A stretch of 64,000 bases of DNA from Sanguibacter suarezii NBRC 16159. Its GTDB lineage: Bacteria > Actinomycetota > Actinomycetes > Actinomycetales > Cellulomonadaceae. Where the stretch lies: the NCBI RefSeq assembly GCF_001552735.1, contig NZ_BCRT01000001.1, forward strand, positions 62,001-126,000, given 5' to 3'. Shown here one piece after another: positions 1-7,530 of this stretch. The notes below the pieces were generated by a model that saw only the letters and a list, made by a program, of their open reading frames with translations, was not told where the DNA came from and did no database searches. The first letter of the stretch is position 1. Each line of letters opens with the position of its first letter. Made by a program: the position numbers and the translations under genes.

Positions 1-490
1 TCGCGAGCTTGCCCACGCGGGCCAGCGGACGCTCGATCCAGGACAGCCAGCTGATGTCACGGTCCTCGAAGATGAAGTCGAGGAAGAGCATGAGGAGGAA
101 GAGGCCACCGAAGGCGGCGATCTGCGGGTGTGCCTCGGCGAGGACGTAGCCGTAGGTCCCCGGGACGGAGGGGTCACCCTTCTCCATCGCGAGTTGGAGA
201 GCTTCGACGGGGCCGAGGTTCGCCGTCACGCTCACGATGAGCAGCGGGAACACCAGACGCATGCCGAAGACGGCGATGAGCACGCCGACGGTGAGGAAGA
301 TCTTCTGCCAGGCCTCGCTCATCCGCTCCAGGACCTTCGCGTTGACGACCGCGTTGTCGAAGCTGAGGGAGACCTCAAGGACACCCAGGATGAGGCAGAG
401 GACGAAGGCGCTCCACCCTCCGTAGAAGAAGGCGGTGATCAGTGCCGCGATGGTGACGGCGAATGACCAGCCGAATGTGCGCAGAAACAT
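1..490 (-). CDS. DUF475 / TerC-like integral membrane protein (3' end outside window)
   Basis: The visible 163 N-terminal residues are strongly hydrophobic. They carry the TerC-like signature SLSFDNAVVNAKVL near residues 46-59, where the acidic residue in a membrane helix is typical of TerC/DUF475 proteins. Family members are multi-pass membrane proteins linked to tellurite resistance and metal or stress handling; the exact substrate is unsettled. The ATG at 488-490 is preceded by AAGGAAC at a normal distance, which fixes the start. The gene lies downstream of terD on the same strand with a strong hairpin between them, so the two probably share a transcript with attenuated read-through. The C-terminus runs off the left edge. 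Confidence 0.85.
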   Translation of the reverse strand, partial: MFLRTFGWSFAVTIAALITAFFYGGWSAFVLCLILGVLEVSLSFDNAVVNAKVLERMSEAWQKIFLTVGVLIAVFGMRLVFPLLIVSVTANLGPVEALQLAMEKGDPSVPGTYGYVLAEAHPQIAAFGGLFLLMLFLDFIFEDRDISWLSWIERPLARVGKLA

Positions 491-532
491 GCTGTTCCTT
501 GTCTGGATGATGCACAGGGGGGAGACGTGCGT

Positions 533-574
533 CCAGGGGACGGGCCGGACGAGGTCGTCCGGCCCGCCCCCTGG
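533..574 (-). terminator. Intercistronic hairpin between terD and the DUF475 gene
   Basis: CCAGGGG/CCCCTGG outer arms enclose a 12-bp perfect stem (541-552 with 555-566), interrupted only by one mismatch. It starts 18 bp beyond the terD stop and ends 43 bp before the DUF475 start. No T-run follows, so it is more likely an attenuator or mRNA-stabilising structure than a full terminator. Confidence 0.6.
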
Positions 575-592
575 CGGTGGTGCAGCGGTGTC

Positions 593-1168
593 TTAGACGC
601 CGACGCCGAAGTCACGGGCGATACCCGCGAGGCCCTCGGCGTAGCCCTGACCGACGGCGCGGAACTTCCACTCGGCGCCGTTGCGGTACAGCTCACCGAA
701 GACCATGGCGGTCTCGGTCGAGGCGTCCTCGGACAGGTCGTAACGGGCGATCTCGGTGCCGCCTGCCTGGTTGATCACGCGGATGAACGCGTTACGGACC
801 TGGCCGAAGCTCTGCGAACGGGTCGCGGCGTCGTAGATCGAGACCGGGAAGACGATGCGGTCGACCTCGGCCGGGACGGCCGCGAGGTTGACGGTGATCT
901 GCTCGTCGTCGCCGTCGCCCTCACCGGTGAGGTTGTCACCGGTGTGCTGGACGGAGCCGTCGGCGCTGGTCAGGTTGTTGAAGAAGACGAAGTGGCCGTC
1001 GGAGATGACGCGGCCGTTGGTGCCGACGAGGATCGCGCTGGCGTCCAGGTCGAAGTCCACACCGGTGGTCGAACGGGCATCCCAGCCGAGGCCGATTGTC
1101 ACGGCGGTCAGGCCTGGTGCCTCTTTGGTGAGCGAGACGTTTCCGCCCTTGGTAAGACTGACTCCCAC
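593..1168 (-). CDS. terD: TerD family tellurium/stress resistance protein
   Basis: The 191-residue product starts [20 protein letters not shown], the canonical TerD N-terminus. It contains the Ca-binding-type segments [17 protein letters not shown] and [13 protein letters not shown]. TerD proteins are cytosolic calcium-binding proteins of ter stress loci, usually with TerC-like partners as here. The GTG at 1166-1168 was chosen because the family starts there and GGAGTA lies just upstream. A longer reading frame extends to 1483 but its extra N-terminus is not family-like. Length matches the usual 190-195 residues. The exact biochemical role of TerD is still unresolved. Confidence 0.93.
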   Translation of the reverse strand: MGVSLTKGGNVSLTKEAPGLTAVTIGLGWDARSTTGVDFDLDASAILVGTNGRVISDGHFVFFNNLTSADGSVQHTGDNLTGEGDGDDEQITVNLAAVPAEVDRIVFPVSIYDAATRSQSFGQVRNAFIRVINQAGGTEIARYDLSEDASTETAMVFGELYRNGAEWKFRAVGQGYAEGLAGIARDFGVGV

Positions 1169-1445
1169 GAGTACTCCAACGCTCAGGGCGGGCGCTTTCG
1201 CCCCCGCCGTTTCATTGATCCGCCACCCTGCGGGCGACGGGCCGACTATATCGCCCCGACCTTGACCGACGCTGGGTGATCCCTGACAACCGATGGGCAG
1301 AACTCCCCGTGCGGTCGTCGTGGAACCCGGTGCCGGTGATGGCGGCGCGACCGTGCCGGTCTGAGAGATACAACGCTCGATCACGGCCTCACGTTCCACG
1401 GAGTCCCGCACTCGCCCCACGCTCCCGGGTGAAACGGTTCGGACG

Positions 1446-1474
1446 TTGGAGCGGGACCGGTCGCCCAGTACCGT
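1446..1474 (+). promoter_or_regulatory. Candidate leaderless promoter of the 1482 lipoprotein gene
   Basis: TTGGAG (1446-1451), a 17-bp spacer, then TACCGT (1469-1474), with the ATG only 7 nt further on. Both hexamers and the spacing fit a sigma-70-type promoter giving a leaderless mRNA. The rest of the 1169-1481 gap holds the divergent terD upstream region and no other gene that I can support. Confidence 0.5.
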
Positions 1475-1481
1475 TCTTGCC

Positions 1482-2159
1482 ATGCGTGCTCACCGTCTCC
1501 GCCCCCGTACCGCCCTCGTCCTCGCCGCCCTCACGTGCACGGTGGCGTTGTCCGCCTGCTCCGCCGAGGCCGACGACGCCGCCTACCCCGGCCGCGGCGA
1601 CCTCACCGAGGTCGCCCTCGAGATCGTCGGCGGAGCGGAAGCGGTGACCGTCGTGACCGGTGACACCGACGGCGCCCTGTTCAGCGCGGACGGCTCCTCG
1701 CTCCAGCCCACCACCACCGAGACCGGCCCCGGGCGCTACGCGCTGGAATTCTCCTTCCCCGATGGCTCGCGCAGCGCCGCCACCGTGCGCCTGGACCCGG
1801 AGATCGTGTGGCACCTGACCTTCACCGGGGGCGCCCAGACGCTGACCGTGGACCTGTCCGAGGCCGCCGTCTCCGGCCTCGACTTCACCAGCGGCGCACA
1901 GACCTTCGACCTCACGCTGCCCGAGCCCACCGGCACCGTCCCGATCAACCAGTCCGGCGGCGCCGCGACCTTCGCCGTCCACCTGCCCGCCGACGCCGCC
2001 GCGACCGTGTCGCTGCAGGGCTTCGGGTCCGCGACCGTCGACGGCACCGGCCTGGACGCGGCCGAGTCGACGACGGCGGTCGGCGATGCCGCGGCCACCG
2101 ACCGGTTCGTCATCACGAACTCCGCAGGCCTGGGATCGTTCACCCTCGACCGTTTCTGA
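1482..2159 (+). CDS. Putative secreted lipoprotein, function unknown
   Basis: This 225-residue protein has a basic N-terminus ([10 protein letters not shown]), a hydrophobic stretch and the lipobox LSAC at about residues 21-24. It should therefore be exported, lipidated on Cys and anchored to the outer face of the membrane. The mature part is acidic and rich in Thr, Ala, Val and Gly, with repeated short beta-like segments such as [12 protein letters not shown]-type and [11 protein letters not shown]. This suggests a beta-rich fold. I recognise no catalytic motif. The ATG is preceded by a TACCGT -10 box at 7 nt rather than by a Shine-Dalgarno sequence, so the message may be leaderless. Function cannot be assigned. 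Confidence 0.75.
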   Translation: MRAHRLRPRTALVLAALTCTVALSACSAEADDAAYPGRGDLTEVALEIVGGAEAVTVVTGDTDGALFSADGSSLQPTTTETGPGRYALEFSFPDGSRSAATVRLDPEIVWHLTFTGGAQTLTVDLSEAAVSGLDFTSGAQTFDLTLPEPTGTVPINQSGGAATFAVHLPADAAATVSLQGFGSATVDGTGLDAAESTTAVGDAAATDRFVITNSAGLGSFTLDRF

Positions 2160-2247
2160 GCTGGCGCGGCGCGGTCCCGGCGCACGGCGGGCGCCGGGTG
2201 CCGGCCCGTTCTTTGACCCCTGCGCCCTGAGGGCGCACGCTTAGGGG

Positions 2248-2427
2248 GTGAATGAGGAAGAGATCCGTCATCAGCAGGCCAACTGGTTCTTGGGCGGCAC
2301 GCTGCTCGTCGTGTGCACCGGCATCGGCATCGCCATCTCGATGGCCCGGTCGGAGCGCCTGTTCATCCTCGCCGGCTTCGGCGTGGGCCTCGTGCTGTGC
2401 TGGGCCGTGAACAAGTTCATCAAGTAG
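2248..2427 (+). CDS. Small two-helix membrane protein, unknown
   Basis: A 59-residue frame opens with GTG at 2248 (V-NEEEIRHQQANWFLGG) and ends in TAG at 2425-2427. It has two clear membrane segments, about residues 16-32 and 40-54, with a short MARSER loop between, and ends in the basic tail NKFIK. Such tiny two-pass proteins are common in actinobacteria and are mostly uncharacterised. It stands alone on the plus strand, facing the minus-strand gene that ends at 2434. A 7-bp stem TGCGCCC/GGGCGCA (2221-2237) sits just upstream and may end transcription of the lipoprotein gene. Confidence 0.6.
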   Translation: MNEEEIRHQQANWFLGGTLLVVCTGIGIAISMARSERLFILAGFGVGLVLCWAVNKFIK

Positions 2428-2433
2428 CCGGGC

Positions 2434-3627
2434 TCAGCCCAGCTGCGTGACCAGCGTGGTCCACAGCTGGACCGGGCTCTCGCCCCAGGGGTCCAGCGCG
2501 AAGGACCGGCTCTGGGCCGGCACACCGGGCGCGACGCTCCGGATCTGCACTCCCCGCGCCACGTCCCCTGATCTCAGCAGGAACGACTGTCCTGGACCGG
2601 CGAGCCCCAGCCCCAGCCAGGCGGCCAGCCGCGCCGGGACCGCAGCGACGTCGAGCACCTCGAGCCCGAAGGTGCTCTCCGGGCCGTCGATGCCTCCGAG
2701 GGCGCTCGGCGACGTCCCCGGAAGCACAGCAGCGTGCGCCGGCGTGGTGGAGCGCAGCACCGCCCGCCGTTCCAGGACGTCGGCGCAGAGCTCGGCGCGC
2801 AGCGGACCGTCGGCCTGGCGCACCTGCAGGATCACCCGCTGGTCCGGCCGGGTGACCGCACGCCGGACATAGTGGCCGACCGGCGTCGCCACGCCGCTGG
2901 CCGGGACGAGGCCCGCCGCGAGCGGCCCGGGACGCCACCGTGGGCTGATCTTGTGCGACCCCCGCACGAACACGTCGAAGGACGTGAGGTCCATGACCAC
3001 CGGCGCGGGCCGGTAGATCCGCAGCTGCCAGCTGCCCGCGTCCACCTGGTCCAGCTCCGCCGTGGGGTCCTCGGGCCCCACCTGAGCCCTGGCCTGCGGG
3101 CCGGCGCCCACCACCTCGAGCGAGGCCAGCGCCTGCTCGACGGCGCCCGTGAGAGCCCCGTGGTGGGCCACCGGGACCGAGGCGGTCACCAGTACCAGCC
3201 CGTGGCCGCCGTCGACGAGGATCGTGGTGGTGATCATCGGCGTCGTCATGTCGTGGTGTGCCAGGTCCATCCGGACGCCCTCGACGTGCCCGGCGGGTGC
3301 GCCGGGCTGAGTGCGCCCGACCGGCACGAACCACCGTCGGGCGTCGACCAGCACCGCGGTGGGGTCGTGGGCCAGGGTGTCGGCCACGATCTGCTGGGTG
3401 GTCGAGCCGAGGCCCGGGCGGTGCGCCGAGGCGCTCAGTCGCGGCACCAGCGCGCTGCGGTCAGCGGGCTCGATGCGGATCTGGGCGGCGCTCACCCGTC
3501 CCGTGATGTCGGCCTGCGCCGCCGGCGCCTGGCAGACGACCGCACCGACGTCGTCGGCCAGCGTCCACCCGAGCGGGATGGCGAGCCGCACCGAGCGGGT
3601 GGGGTCGACCAGCACGCCGGCAGTCAT
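2434..3627 (-). CDS. Conserved hypothetical protein coupled to galE
   Basis: A 397-residue soluble protein without signal peptide or membrane segment. The N-terminal third (SVRLAIPLGWTLADD) looks like the small alpha/beta fold seen in LpqN/DUF1795-type proteins, but the similarity is weak and I do not assign a family. The C-terminal part (after about residue 200) is a separate Arg/Val-rich region. The start is 3 bp beyond the galE stop, so the two genes are almost certainly translationally coupled. That link does not by itself give a function. Codon use matches the neighbours, and the gene looks intact. Confidence 0.65.
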   Translation of the reverse strand: MTAGVLVDPTRSVRLAIPLGWTLADDVGAVVCQAPAAQADITGRVSAAQIRIEPADRSALVPRLSASAHRPGLGSTTQQIVADTLAHDPTAVLVDARRWFVPVGRTQPGAPAGHVEGVRMDLAHHDMTTPMITTTILVDGGHGLVLVTASVPVAHHGALTGAVEQALASLEVVGAGPQARAQVGPEDPTAELDQVDAGSWQLRIYRPAPVVMDLTSFDVFVRGSHKISPRWRPGPLAAGLVPASGVATPVGHYVRRAVTRPDQRVILQVRQADGPLRAELCADVLERRAVLRSTTPAHAAVLPGTSPSALGGIDGPESTFGLEVLDVAAVPARLAAWLGLGLAGPGQSFLLRSGDVARGVQIRSVAPGVPAQSRSFALDPWGESPVQLWTTLVTQLG

Positions 3628-3630
3628 GGC

Positions 3631-4614
3631 TCAGACCGTGATGCGGCGGGGGCCCGCCTGCCAGGCGTCCCACGCCGACTGCAGGATCTCGTCGAGGCCA
3701 GCCTCGGCGTGCCAGCCGAGCACCTCGTTGATGCGCTCGGGCGAACCGACGAGCTGGGGCGGGTCGCCCGCGCGGCGCGGCTCGATGATCGGGTCGATGG
3801 TCAGGCCGCTGACCCGGGCCAGCCCGTCGAGCACCTCGCGGACGGAGGAGCCGGTGCCCGTGCCGACGTTGAACACGTCGAAGGGCCGGGCGGAGGTGTC
3901 GAGGTAGGACAGGGCGGCGATGTGCGCCTTGGCCAGGTCGAGGACGTGGATGTAGTCGCGGATGCAGGTGCCGTCCGGCGTCGGGTAGTCGTCACCGAAG
4001 AGCCGCGGCTGCTCGCCTCGCTCGATGCGGTCCAGGACCATCGGCACGAGGTTGAGCACGGCCGGGTCGCCCAGGTCGTCCCAGCCGGAGCCGGCGACGT
4101 TGAAGTAGCGCAGCGCGACGAAGCGCAGGCCCCAGGCACGCGAGGCGGCCCGGCCCATCCACTCGCCGATGAGCTTGGTCTCGCCGTAGGGGTTGATCGG
4201 CTCGGCGTGGAGCTTCTCCTCGACGACCGAGACGGAGGGCATGCCGTAGGTCGCGGCGGAGGAGGAGAAGACGAGGCGCTCGACGCCGGCGTCCTCCATC
4301 GCACCGAGGACGTTCGCCAGGCCGGTGACGTTCTGCTGGTAGTAGTAGGTGGGACGAGCCATCGACTCCCCGACCTGCTTGCGCGCGGCGAAGTGGATGA
4401 CGGCGTCGACCTCGTGCTCGCGCAGCGCGGCGGCGATGGTCTCCTGCGCACCCGGCGCTGCGACGTCGAGCTCGACGAGCGTGGCGTCACCGATCCGGGA
4501 GGTCTCCCCGGTGCTCAGGTCGTCGACGACGACGACCTTGTCCCCCCGTTCCAGGAGAAGTCGCACCACGTGCGCACCGATGTAGCCAGCCCCGCCAGTC
4601 ACCAAGATCGTCAT
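3631..4614 (-). CDS. galE: UDP-glucose 4-epimerase
   Basis: GalE interconverts UDP-glucose and UDP-galactose in the Leloir pathway and supplies UDP-galactose for cell-wall glycans. The 327-residue protein begins MTILVTGGAGYIGAHVVRLL, with the Rossmann GxxGxxG NAD-binding motif. It has the catalytic SSSAATYG and NPYGETKL (YxxxK) segments, and RYFNVAGS follows. Length and motif order are those of short-chain extended epimerases. It is the first gene of a two-gene unit with the hypothetical gene that starts 3 bp downstream. No other galactose genes are next to it, so a biosynthetic role is as likely as galactose catabolism. Confidence 0.95.
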   Translation of the reverse strand: MTILVTGGAGYIGAHVVRLLLERGDKVVVVDDLSTGETSRIGDATLVELDVAAPGAQETIAAALREHEVDAVIHFAARKQVGESMARPTYYYQQNVTGLANVLGAMEDAGVERLVFSSSAATYGMPSVSVVEEKLHAEPINPYGETKLIGEWMGRAASRAWGLRFVALRYFNVAGSGWDDLGDPAVLNLVPMVLDRIERGEQPRLFGDDYPTPDGTCIRDYIHVLDLAKAHIAALSYLDTSARPFDVFNVGTGTGSSVREVLDGLARVSGLTIDPIIEPRRAGDPPQLVGSPERINEVLGWHAEAGLDEILQSAWDAWQAGPRRITV

Positions 4615-4661
4615 GGCGCCAGGCTACTAGCCCGCGCGGGCGAACCGTGGGACCGTCCGCC

Positions 4662-5015
4662 TCACGCCCACCCGAGCTCGTGGAGGCGCTCGTCGTCGAT
4701 CCCGAAGTGGTGGGCGATCTCGTGGATCACGGTGATGCGCACCTCCTCGACCACCTCCTCGCGGCTCTCGCAGATCGCCAGCGTCGGGTTGCGGAAGATC
4801 GTGATCCGGTCCGGCAGCGACCCGGCGGCCCATCCGAGGTCCCGTTCGGTGAGCGGGACGCCGTCGTAGACGCCCAGCAGGTCCGGGGCGTCCGGAGGCG
4901 CGTCGTCCTCGACGAAGATCACGACGTTGTCCATCTGCGCGGCCAGGTCCTCGGGAACCTGGTCGAGGGCGTCGCTGACCGCTTCTTCGAAGTCCTCGCG
5001 TGACATGTCCACCAT
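4662..5015 (-). CDS. Zincin-like metallopeptidase family protein (PF06262 type)
   Basis: A 117-residue protein with the zinc-binding signature HEIAHHFGID near residues 99-108, which is HExxH followed by an aspartate. This is the hallmark of the small actinobacterial metallopeptidase family of about 115-135 residues. The N-terminus (MSREDFEEAVSDALDQVP) is the usual start of these proteins. ATG 5015 (MVDM) was preferred over 5033 because GGGGGAGG sits at a good distance before it; 5006 is also possible. Substrates are unknown. It is monocistronic, just upstream (on the opposite strand) of the tRNA cluster. Confidence 0.85.
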   Translation of the reverse strand: MVDMSREDFEEAVSDALDQVPEDLAAQMDNVVIFVEDDAPPDAPDLLGVYDGVPLTERDLGWAAGSLPDRITIFRNPTLAICESREEVVEEVRITVIHEIAHHFGIDDERLHELGWA

Positions 5016-5117
5016 GGATCCATCCTCCCCCACCTGAGGTTTTGCACAGAACGGCGATCAGGCCATATGCTTTGCGAGGTCTTGGACTGGTCGGTTCGCC
5101 GGCAGGTCAGAGGCTAG

Positions 5118-5190
5118 GCCCCCATCGTTTAGCGGCCTAGGACGCCGCCCTTTCACGGCGGTAGCACGGGTTCGAATCCCGTTGGGGGTA
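5118..5190 (+). tRNA. tRNA-Glu (UUC anticodon)
   Basis: 73 nt fold into a complete cloverleaf. The 7-bp acceptor starts GCCCCCA and ends with TGGGGGT plus discriminator A. The anticodon loop CTTTCAC gives UUC, and the T-arm is GGGTTCGAATCCC. CCA is not encoded. It is the first of three plus-strand tRNA genes. Confidence 0.95.
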
Positions 5191-5290
5191 CGGATCTCGG
5201 GACAGTGTGAAACGAGAGCCAAGAAGTACTGTAGGATTCTCAACGGTTCGGACAACGAACTGAAGGACCTTGTGTCGCAGCATGACCCAA

Positions 5291-5364
5291 GGCCCCGTAG
5301 CGCAGTTGGTTAGCGCGCCGCCCTGTCACGGCGGAGGTCGCGGGTTCAAGTCCCGTCGGGGTCG
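5291..5364 (+). tRNA. tRNA-Asp (GUC anticodon)
   Basis: 74 nt. Acceptor GGCCCCG pairs with CGGGGTC, discriminator G. The anticodon stem CGCCG/CGGCG carries loop CTGTCAC (GUC), and the T-arm is GGGTTCAAGTCCC. It lies 100 bp after tRNA-Glu and 53 bp before tRNA-Phe. Confidence 0.95.
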
Positions 5365-5417
5365 CTTTGATATCGGCCGCCCGGTCACATGCAGATGTGA
5401 TCGGGCATCCGTGTCAA

Positions 5418-5490
5418 GGCTCTGTAGCTCAGTTGGTAGAGCGTTCGACTGAAAATCGAAAGGTCACCGGATCGACGCCGGTCGGAGCCA
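5418..5490 (+). tRNA. tRNA-Phe (GAA anticodon)
   Basis: 73 nt. Acceptor GGCTCTG pairs with CGGAGCC (one G-U), discriminator A. The D-arm is typical (AGCTCAGTTGGTAGAGC) and the anticodon loop CTGAAAA reads GAA. It is followed 6 nt later by a strong terminator. Confidence 0.95.
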
Positions 5491-5496
5491 CAATCA

Positions 5497-5527
5497 CCCC
5501 CTCCCAGTCCGCTGGGAGGGGGTTTTT
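5497..5527 (+). terminator. Rho-independent terminator of the tRNA cluster
   Basis: 11-bp perfect stem CCCCCTCCCAG/CTGGGAGGGGG with a TCCG tetraloop, followed by TTTTT. Confidence 0.95.
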
Positions 5528-5708
5528 GCTGTCCGCGGAGTGCCGAAGGCCGGACCCACCACCTCAGGTGAGCGCGCCGAAGGGCGGTGAGCCGTACGAT
5601 CTTCATAGGATCCGCAGGTGGGCCCGGTGGAGCGGGCACGATCGCCCCGCACCAACGGGTGACCACCTCCTCCCGGATCAGGGTGAAACCACTGGAAGGT
5701 GTGATGAG

Positions 5709-6131
5709 ATGAGCGAGAAGGATGACGGGCTGCCCCGCAGCTCTGAGAGCACGCCGTCGATCGGCACCCTGGTTGGCCAGCTGAGCGAGCAGGTCAGCCG
5801 TCTGGTTCGTGCTGAGATCGCCTCGGCCAAGGCCGAGATGGCGCAGAAGGCGCAGAAGGCGGGCATCGGGATCGGCCTGCTGGTCGTGGCCGGCATCGCA
5901 TCGCTCTACGGTCTGGGTTTCCTGCTGCACTCGGCGATGTCAGGCCTGGACAACGTCATGCCGCTGTGGCTGGCCGCCCTCATCGTCGGCCTGGTGCTGG
6001 TGATCTTCGCCGGCATCGTCGCCGCGGTCGGGGCGAAGCTGCTCAAGAAGGCCTCCCCGCCCTCACCTGAGATCACGGTCAAGAGCCTGCGCGACGACGT
6101 CACGGCCATCAAGGAAGGCATCAAGTCATGA
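5709..6131 (+). CDS. Actinobacterial Holin-X (DUF1469) family membrane protein
   Basis: A 140-residue protein. An N-terminal amphipathic region (TLVGQLSEQVSRLVRAEIASAKAEM) is followed by two membrane helices at about 55-77 and 85-108, then a basic linker and a charged tail ending IKEGIKS. This layout defines the DUF1469/Holin-X family (PF07332), found chromosomally in actinobacteria beside DUF3618 genes; despite the name there is no phage context here. ATG 5709 was chosen because the family begins there, although the open frame continues much further upstream through the tRNA region. Its stop overlaps the next start by 4 bp, so both are co-translated. Function is unknown, probably envelope-related. 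Confidence 0.85.
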   Translation: MSEKDDGLPRSSESTPSIGTLVGQLSEQVSRLVRAEIASAKAEMAQKAQKAGIGIGLLVVAGIASLYGLGFLLHSAMSGLDNVMPLWLAALIVGLVLVIFAGIVAAVGAKLLKKASPPSPEITVKSLRDDVTAIKEGIKS

Positions 6132-6418
6132 GCAGCCAGCCGACACCAGCCGATCTCAGCGCCGAGGTGCTGCGTGCCCGCGCCGAGCTGGCCGCGACCA
6201 TCGACGAGCTCAGCACCCGGCTCAACCCGAAGAACGTCGCCGCGGAGGCGGCGTCGGCCACCAAGCTCGCCGCGTCCGACGCGGGAACCTTCATCACCGG
6301 CGGAGGCCTGCCCGGCGGCGCGCCTAGCCGGGCGCGCAACGCCAAGGTGGTGCTCGGCGTGGCCGCCGGCGTGCTCGCGCTCACGGTCATCACCATCCTG
6401 CGCCACCGCCGCCGCTAG
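6128..6418 (+). CDS. DUF3618 family protein
   Basis: A 96-residue protein with the DUF3618 core DLSAEVLRARAELAATIDEL in the first 30 residues, a Gly/Ala-rich middle, and one C-terminal membrane helix (VVLGVAAGVLALTVITIL) ending RHRRR. The family regularly follows a Holin-X gene as here, and the ATGA overlap shows coupling. It is probably anchored in the cytoplasmic membrane with its helical N-terminus in the cytosol. No biochemical role is established. The gene is followed by repeated GGCGCTCAGGA units (about 6420-6445) and then a terminator hairpin. Confidence 0.85.
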   Translation: MSSQPTPADLSAEVLRARAELAATIDELSTRLNPKNVAAEAASATKLAASDAGTFITGGGLPGGAPSRARNAKVVLGVAAGVLALTVITILRHRRR

Positions 6419-6495
6419 AAGGCGCTCAGGAGGCGCTCAGGAGGCGCTGCGGGGCGCCAGCGCCGCTGAGCAGTCCTGTGACCAGCCACGACATG

Positions 6496-6527
6496 ACGAA
6501 GGGCCCTCCGACTGGAGGGCCCTTCGT
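6496..6527. terminator. Bidirectional hairpin terminator
   Basis: 14-bp perfect stem ACGAAGGGCCCTCC/GGAGGGCCCTTCGT with loop GACT, between the convergent DUF3618 and bldC genes. No clear T-run on either side. Confidence 0.8.
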
Positions 6528-6551
6528 CGTATCAAGTGAGCGGGGAGAGAG

Positions 6552-6761
6552 TCAGTTCTCTTCGCCGATGTTGACGCCGGAGTCTGCCAGCAGACCCTTG
6601 ACCTCTGCCTCGCGGTAGCGGCGGTGTCCACCCAGGGTGCGGATCGACGAGAGCTTGCCCGCCTTGGCCCAACGGGTCACGGTCTTGGGGTCGACACGGA
6701 ACAGGCTGGCGACCTCTGCAGGGGTCAGCAGGACTTCTGGTTCTCCACGGTTAACTGCCAT
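6552..6761 (-). CDS. bldC: BldC-type developmental/stress regulator (MerR-like HTH)
   Basis: A 69-residue DNA-binding protein. It is essentially one winged-helix domain of MerR type: LLTPAEVASLFRVDPKTVTRWAKAGKL is the helix-turn-helix and SSIRTLGGHRRYREAEV the wing. Size and sequence match BldC of Streptomyces (68 residues). BldC binds head-to-tail to direct repeats and controls the vegetative-to-developmental switch there; in non-sporulating Micrococcales its targets are less known. The ATG at 6761 follows AGAGAGG, and residues beyond it to 6836 are not family-like. It is transcribed divergently from the DUF3073 gene, a conserved arrangement in actinobacteria. Confidence 0.92.
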   Translation of the reverse strand: MAVNRGEPEVLLTPAEVASLFRVDPKTVTRWAKAGKLSSIRTLGGHRRYREAEVKGLLADSGVNIGEEN

Positions 6762-7088
6762 GATGATGCACCTCTCTGTGGCAACGATCGGTCCCGGGGG
6801 GTGAGGGAACTGTGCGATCAATCGTTGCGCTTTCATTCATTATCCCAGTACGGGCGATTCGTACATGTTGTTTTGCGGGTGAAAAAGTGGGGAAAGCGGA
6901 GAATATTGCGTGAAGGTCTCGCGGAGACGGCCTGCACCCCCGACCATGGCGGTCTGGTTCGTGGTCCAGGTAGTCCCGGACCACCCCGATCATGTACCGT
7001 TGACTCACGAACAGAGAAAAAACTTACCCCGGGGCCGCACGTGCTGAAGGCGCTGCCGCCCCGCTTCTACGTTAAGGGGGTCGGAGCC
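6762..7088. other. Divergent regulatory region bldC / DUF3073
   Basis: 327 bp without a supported gene, clearly less GC-rich than its surroundings (for example TTGTTTTGCGGGTGAAAAAG near 6869). It must contain both divergent promoters. A 7-bp inverted repeat GTGGTCC/GGACCAC (6961-6967 and 6978-6984) is visible. I could not settle on definite -35/-10 pairs. Confidence 0.5.
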
Positions 7089-7295
7089 ATGGGCCGCGGC
7101 CGTCAGAAGGCAAAGCAGACCAAGGTCGCTCGGGATCTGAAGTACTACAGTCCCGAGACGAACTACAAGGCGCTCGAACAAGAGCTGACCGGTCATAGCC
7201 GAACCGATGTAGCTACGGACTCTCGCCACAGCGCGAGCAGGTCCGATGACTCCGAGGACCGTGACCCGTATACGGGCTGGTCCGACGAGCGTTGA
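7089..7295 (+). CDS. DUF3073 family small protein
   Basis: A 68-residue basic-then-acidic protein starting MGRGRQKAKQTKVARDLKY and continuing YYSPETNYKALEQELTG, the signature of DUF3073. The family is confined to actinobacteria and normally sits between bldC and the purF/purM genes, exactly as here. The C-terminal 25 residues are acidic and probably disordered (DDSEDRDPY). Role unknown; the Lys/Arg-rich N-terminus could bind nucleic acid, which is speculation. The start was chosen on the MGRGRQKAK motif; an open frame extends further upstream without coding character. Confidence 0.88.
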   Translation: MGRGRQKAKQTKVARDLKYYSPETNYKALEQELTGHSRTDVATDSRHSASRSDDSEDRDPYTGWSDER

Positions 7296-7382
7296 AGCAG
7301 TCCTAACCCCCTCGGGTCACACCTGACCGAGTGCTGACGTGCTCCCGCCTTTCTCTGGCGTGCGTCCCCCCTCAGCCAGTTT

Positions 7383-7417
7383 GAGCGCGTCCGACGAGCT
7401 ACTCGTTGGACGCGCTC
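7383..7417. terminator. Hairpin terminator after the DUF3073 gene
   Basis: GAGCGCGTCC/GGACGCGCTC outer stem, one G-T pair, then ACGAG/CTCGT with loop CTA: 16 paired positions in 35 nt. Confidence 0.8.
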
Positions 7418-7472
7418 GTCGTGCTGTCATGACCCCCTGACGGCAGCGATGCTCAGAGGCAGACCACACAGA

Positions 7473-7508
7473 CCGGGCCAGGCTGCGGCGAACCGCACCC
7501 TGGCCCGG
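7473..7508 (-). terminator. Hairpin terminator of the purF-purM transcript
   Basis: CCGGGCCAGG/CCTGGCCCGG outer stem with an inner TGCGG/CCGCA stem (loop CGAA), 22 bp downstream of the purM stop on the minus strand. Confidence 0.75.
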
Positions 7509-7530
7509 CTGGTCACACGTGGTGACGAGG

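Noticed and set aside
2734-4869. Long 711-codon plus-strand frame opposite galE
   Set aside because: It is the GC-rich antisense shadow of three conserved minus-strand genes; the product is Asp/Gly/Val/Arg repetitive and unlike any protein.
5118-5490. tRNA cluster as an integration site
   Set aside because: No integrase, no duplicated tRNA 3' end and no composition change nearby.
5709-6131. Holin-X protein as evidence of a prophage
   Set aside because: Despite its family name it is a chromosomal actinobacterial protein paired with DUF3618; no phage genes surround it.
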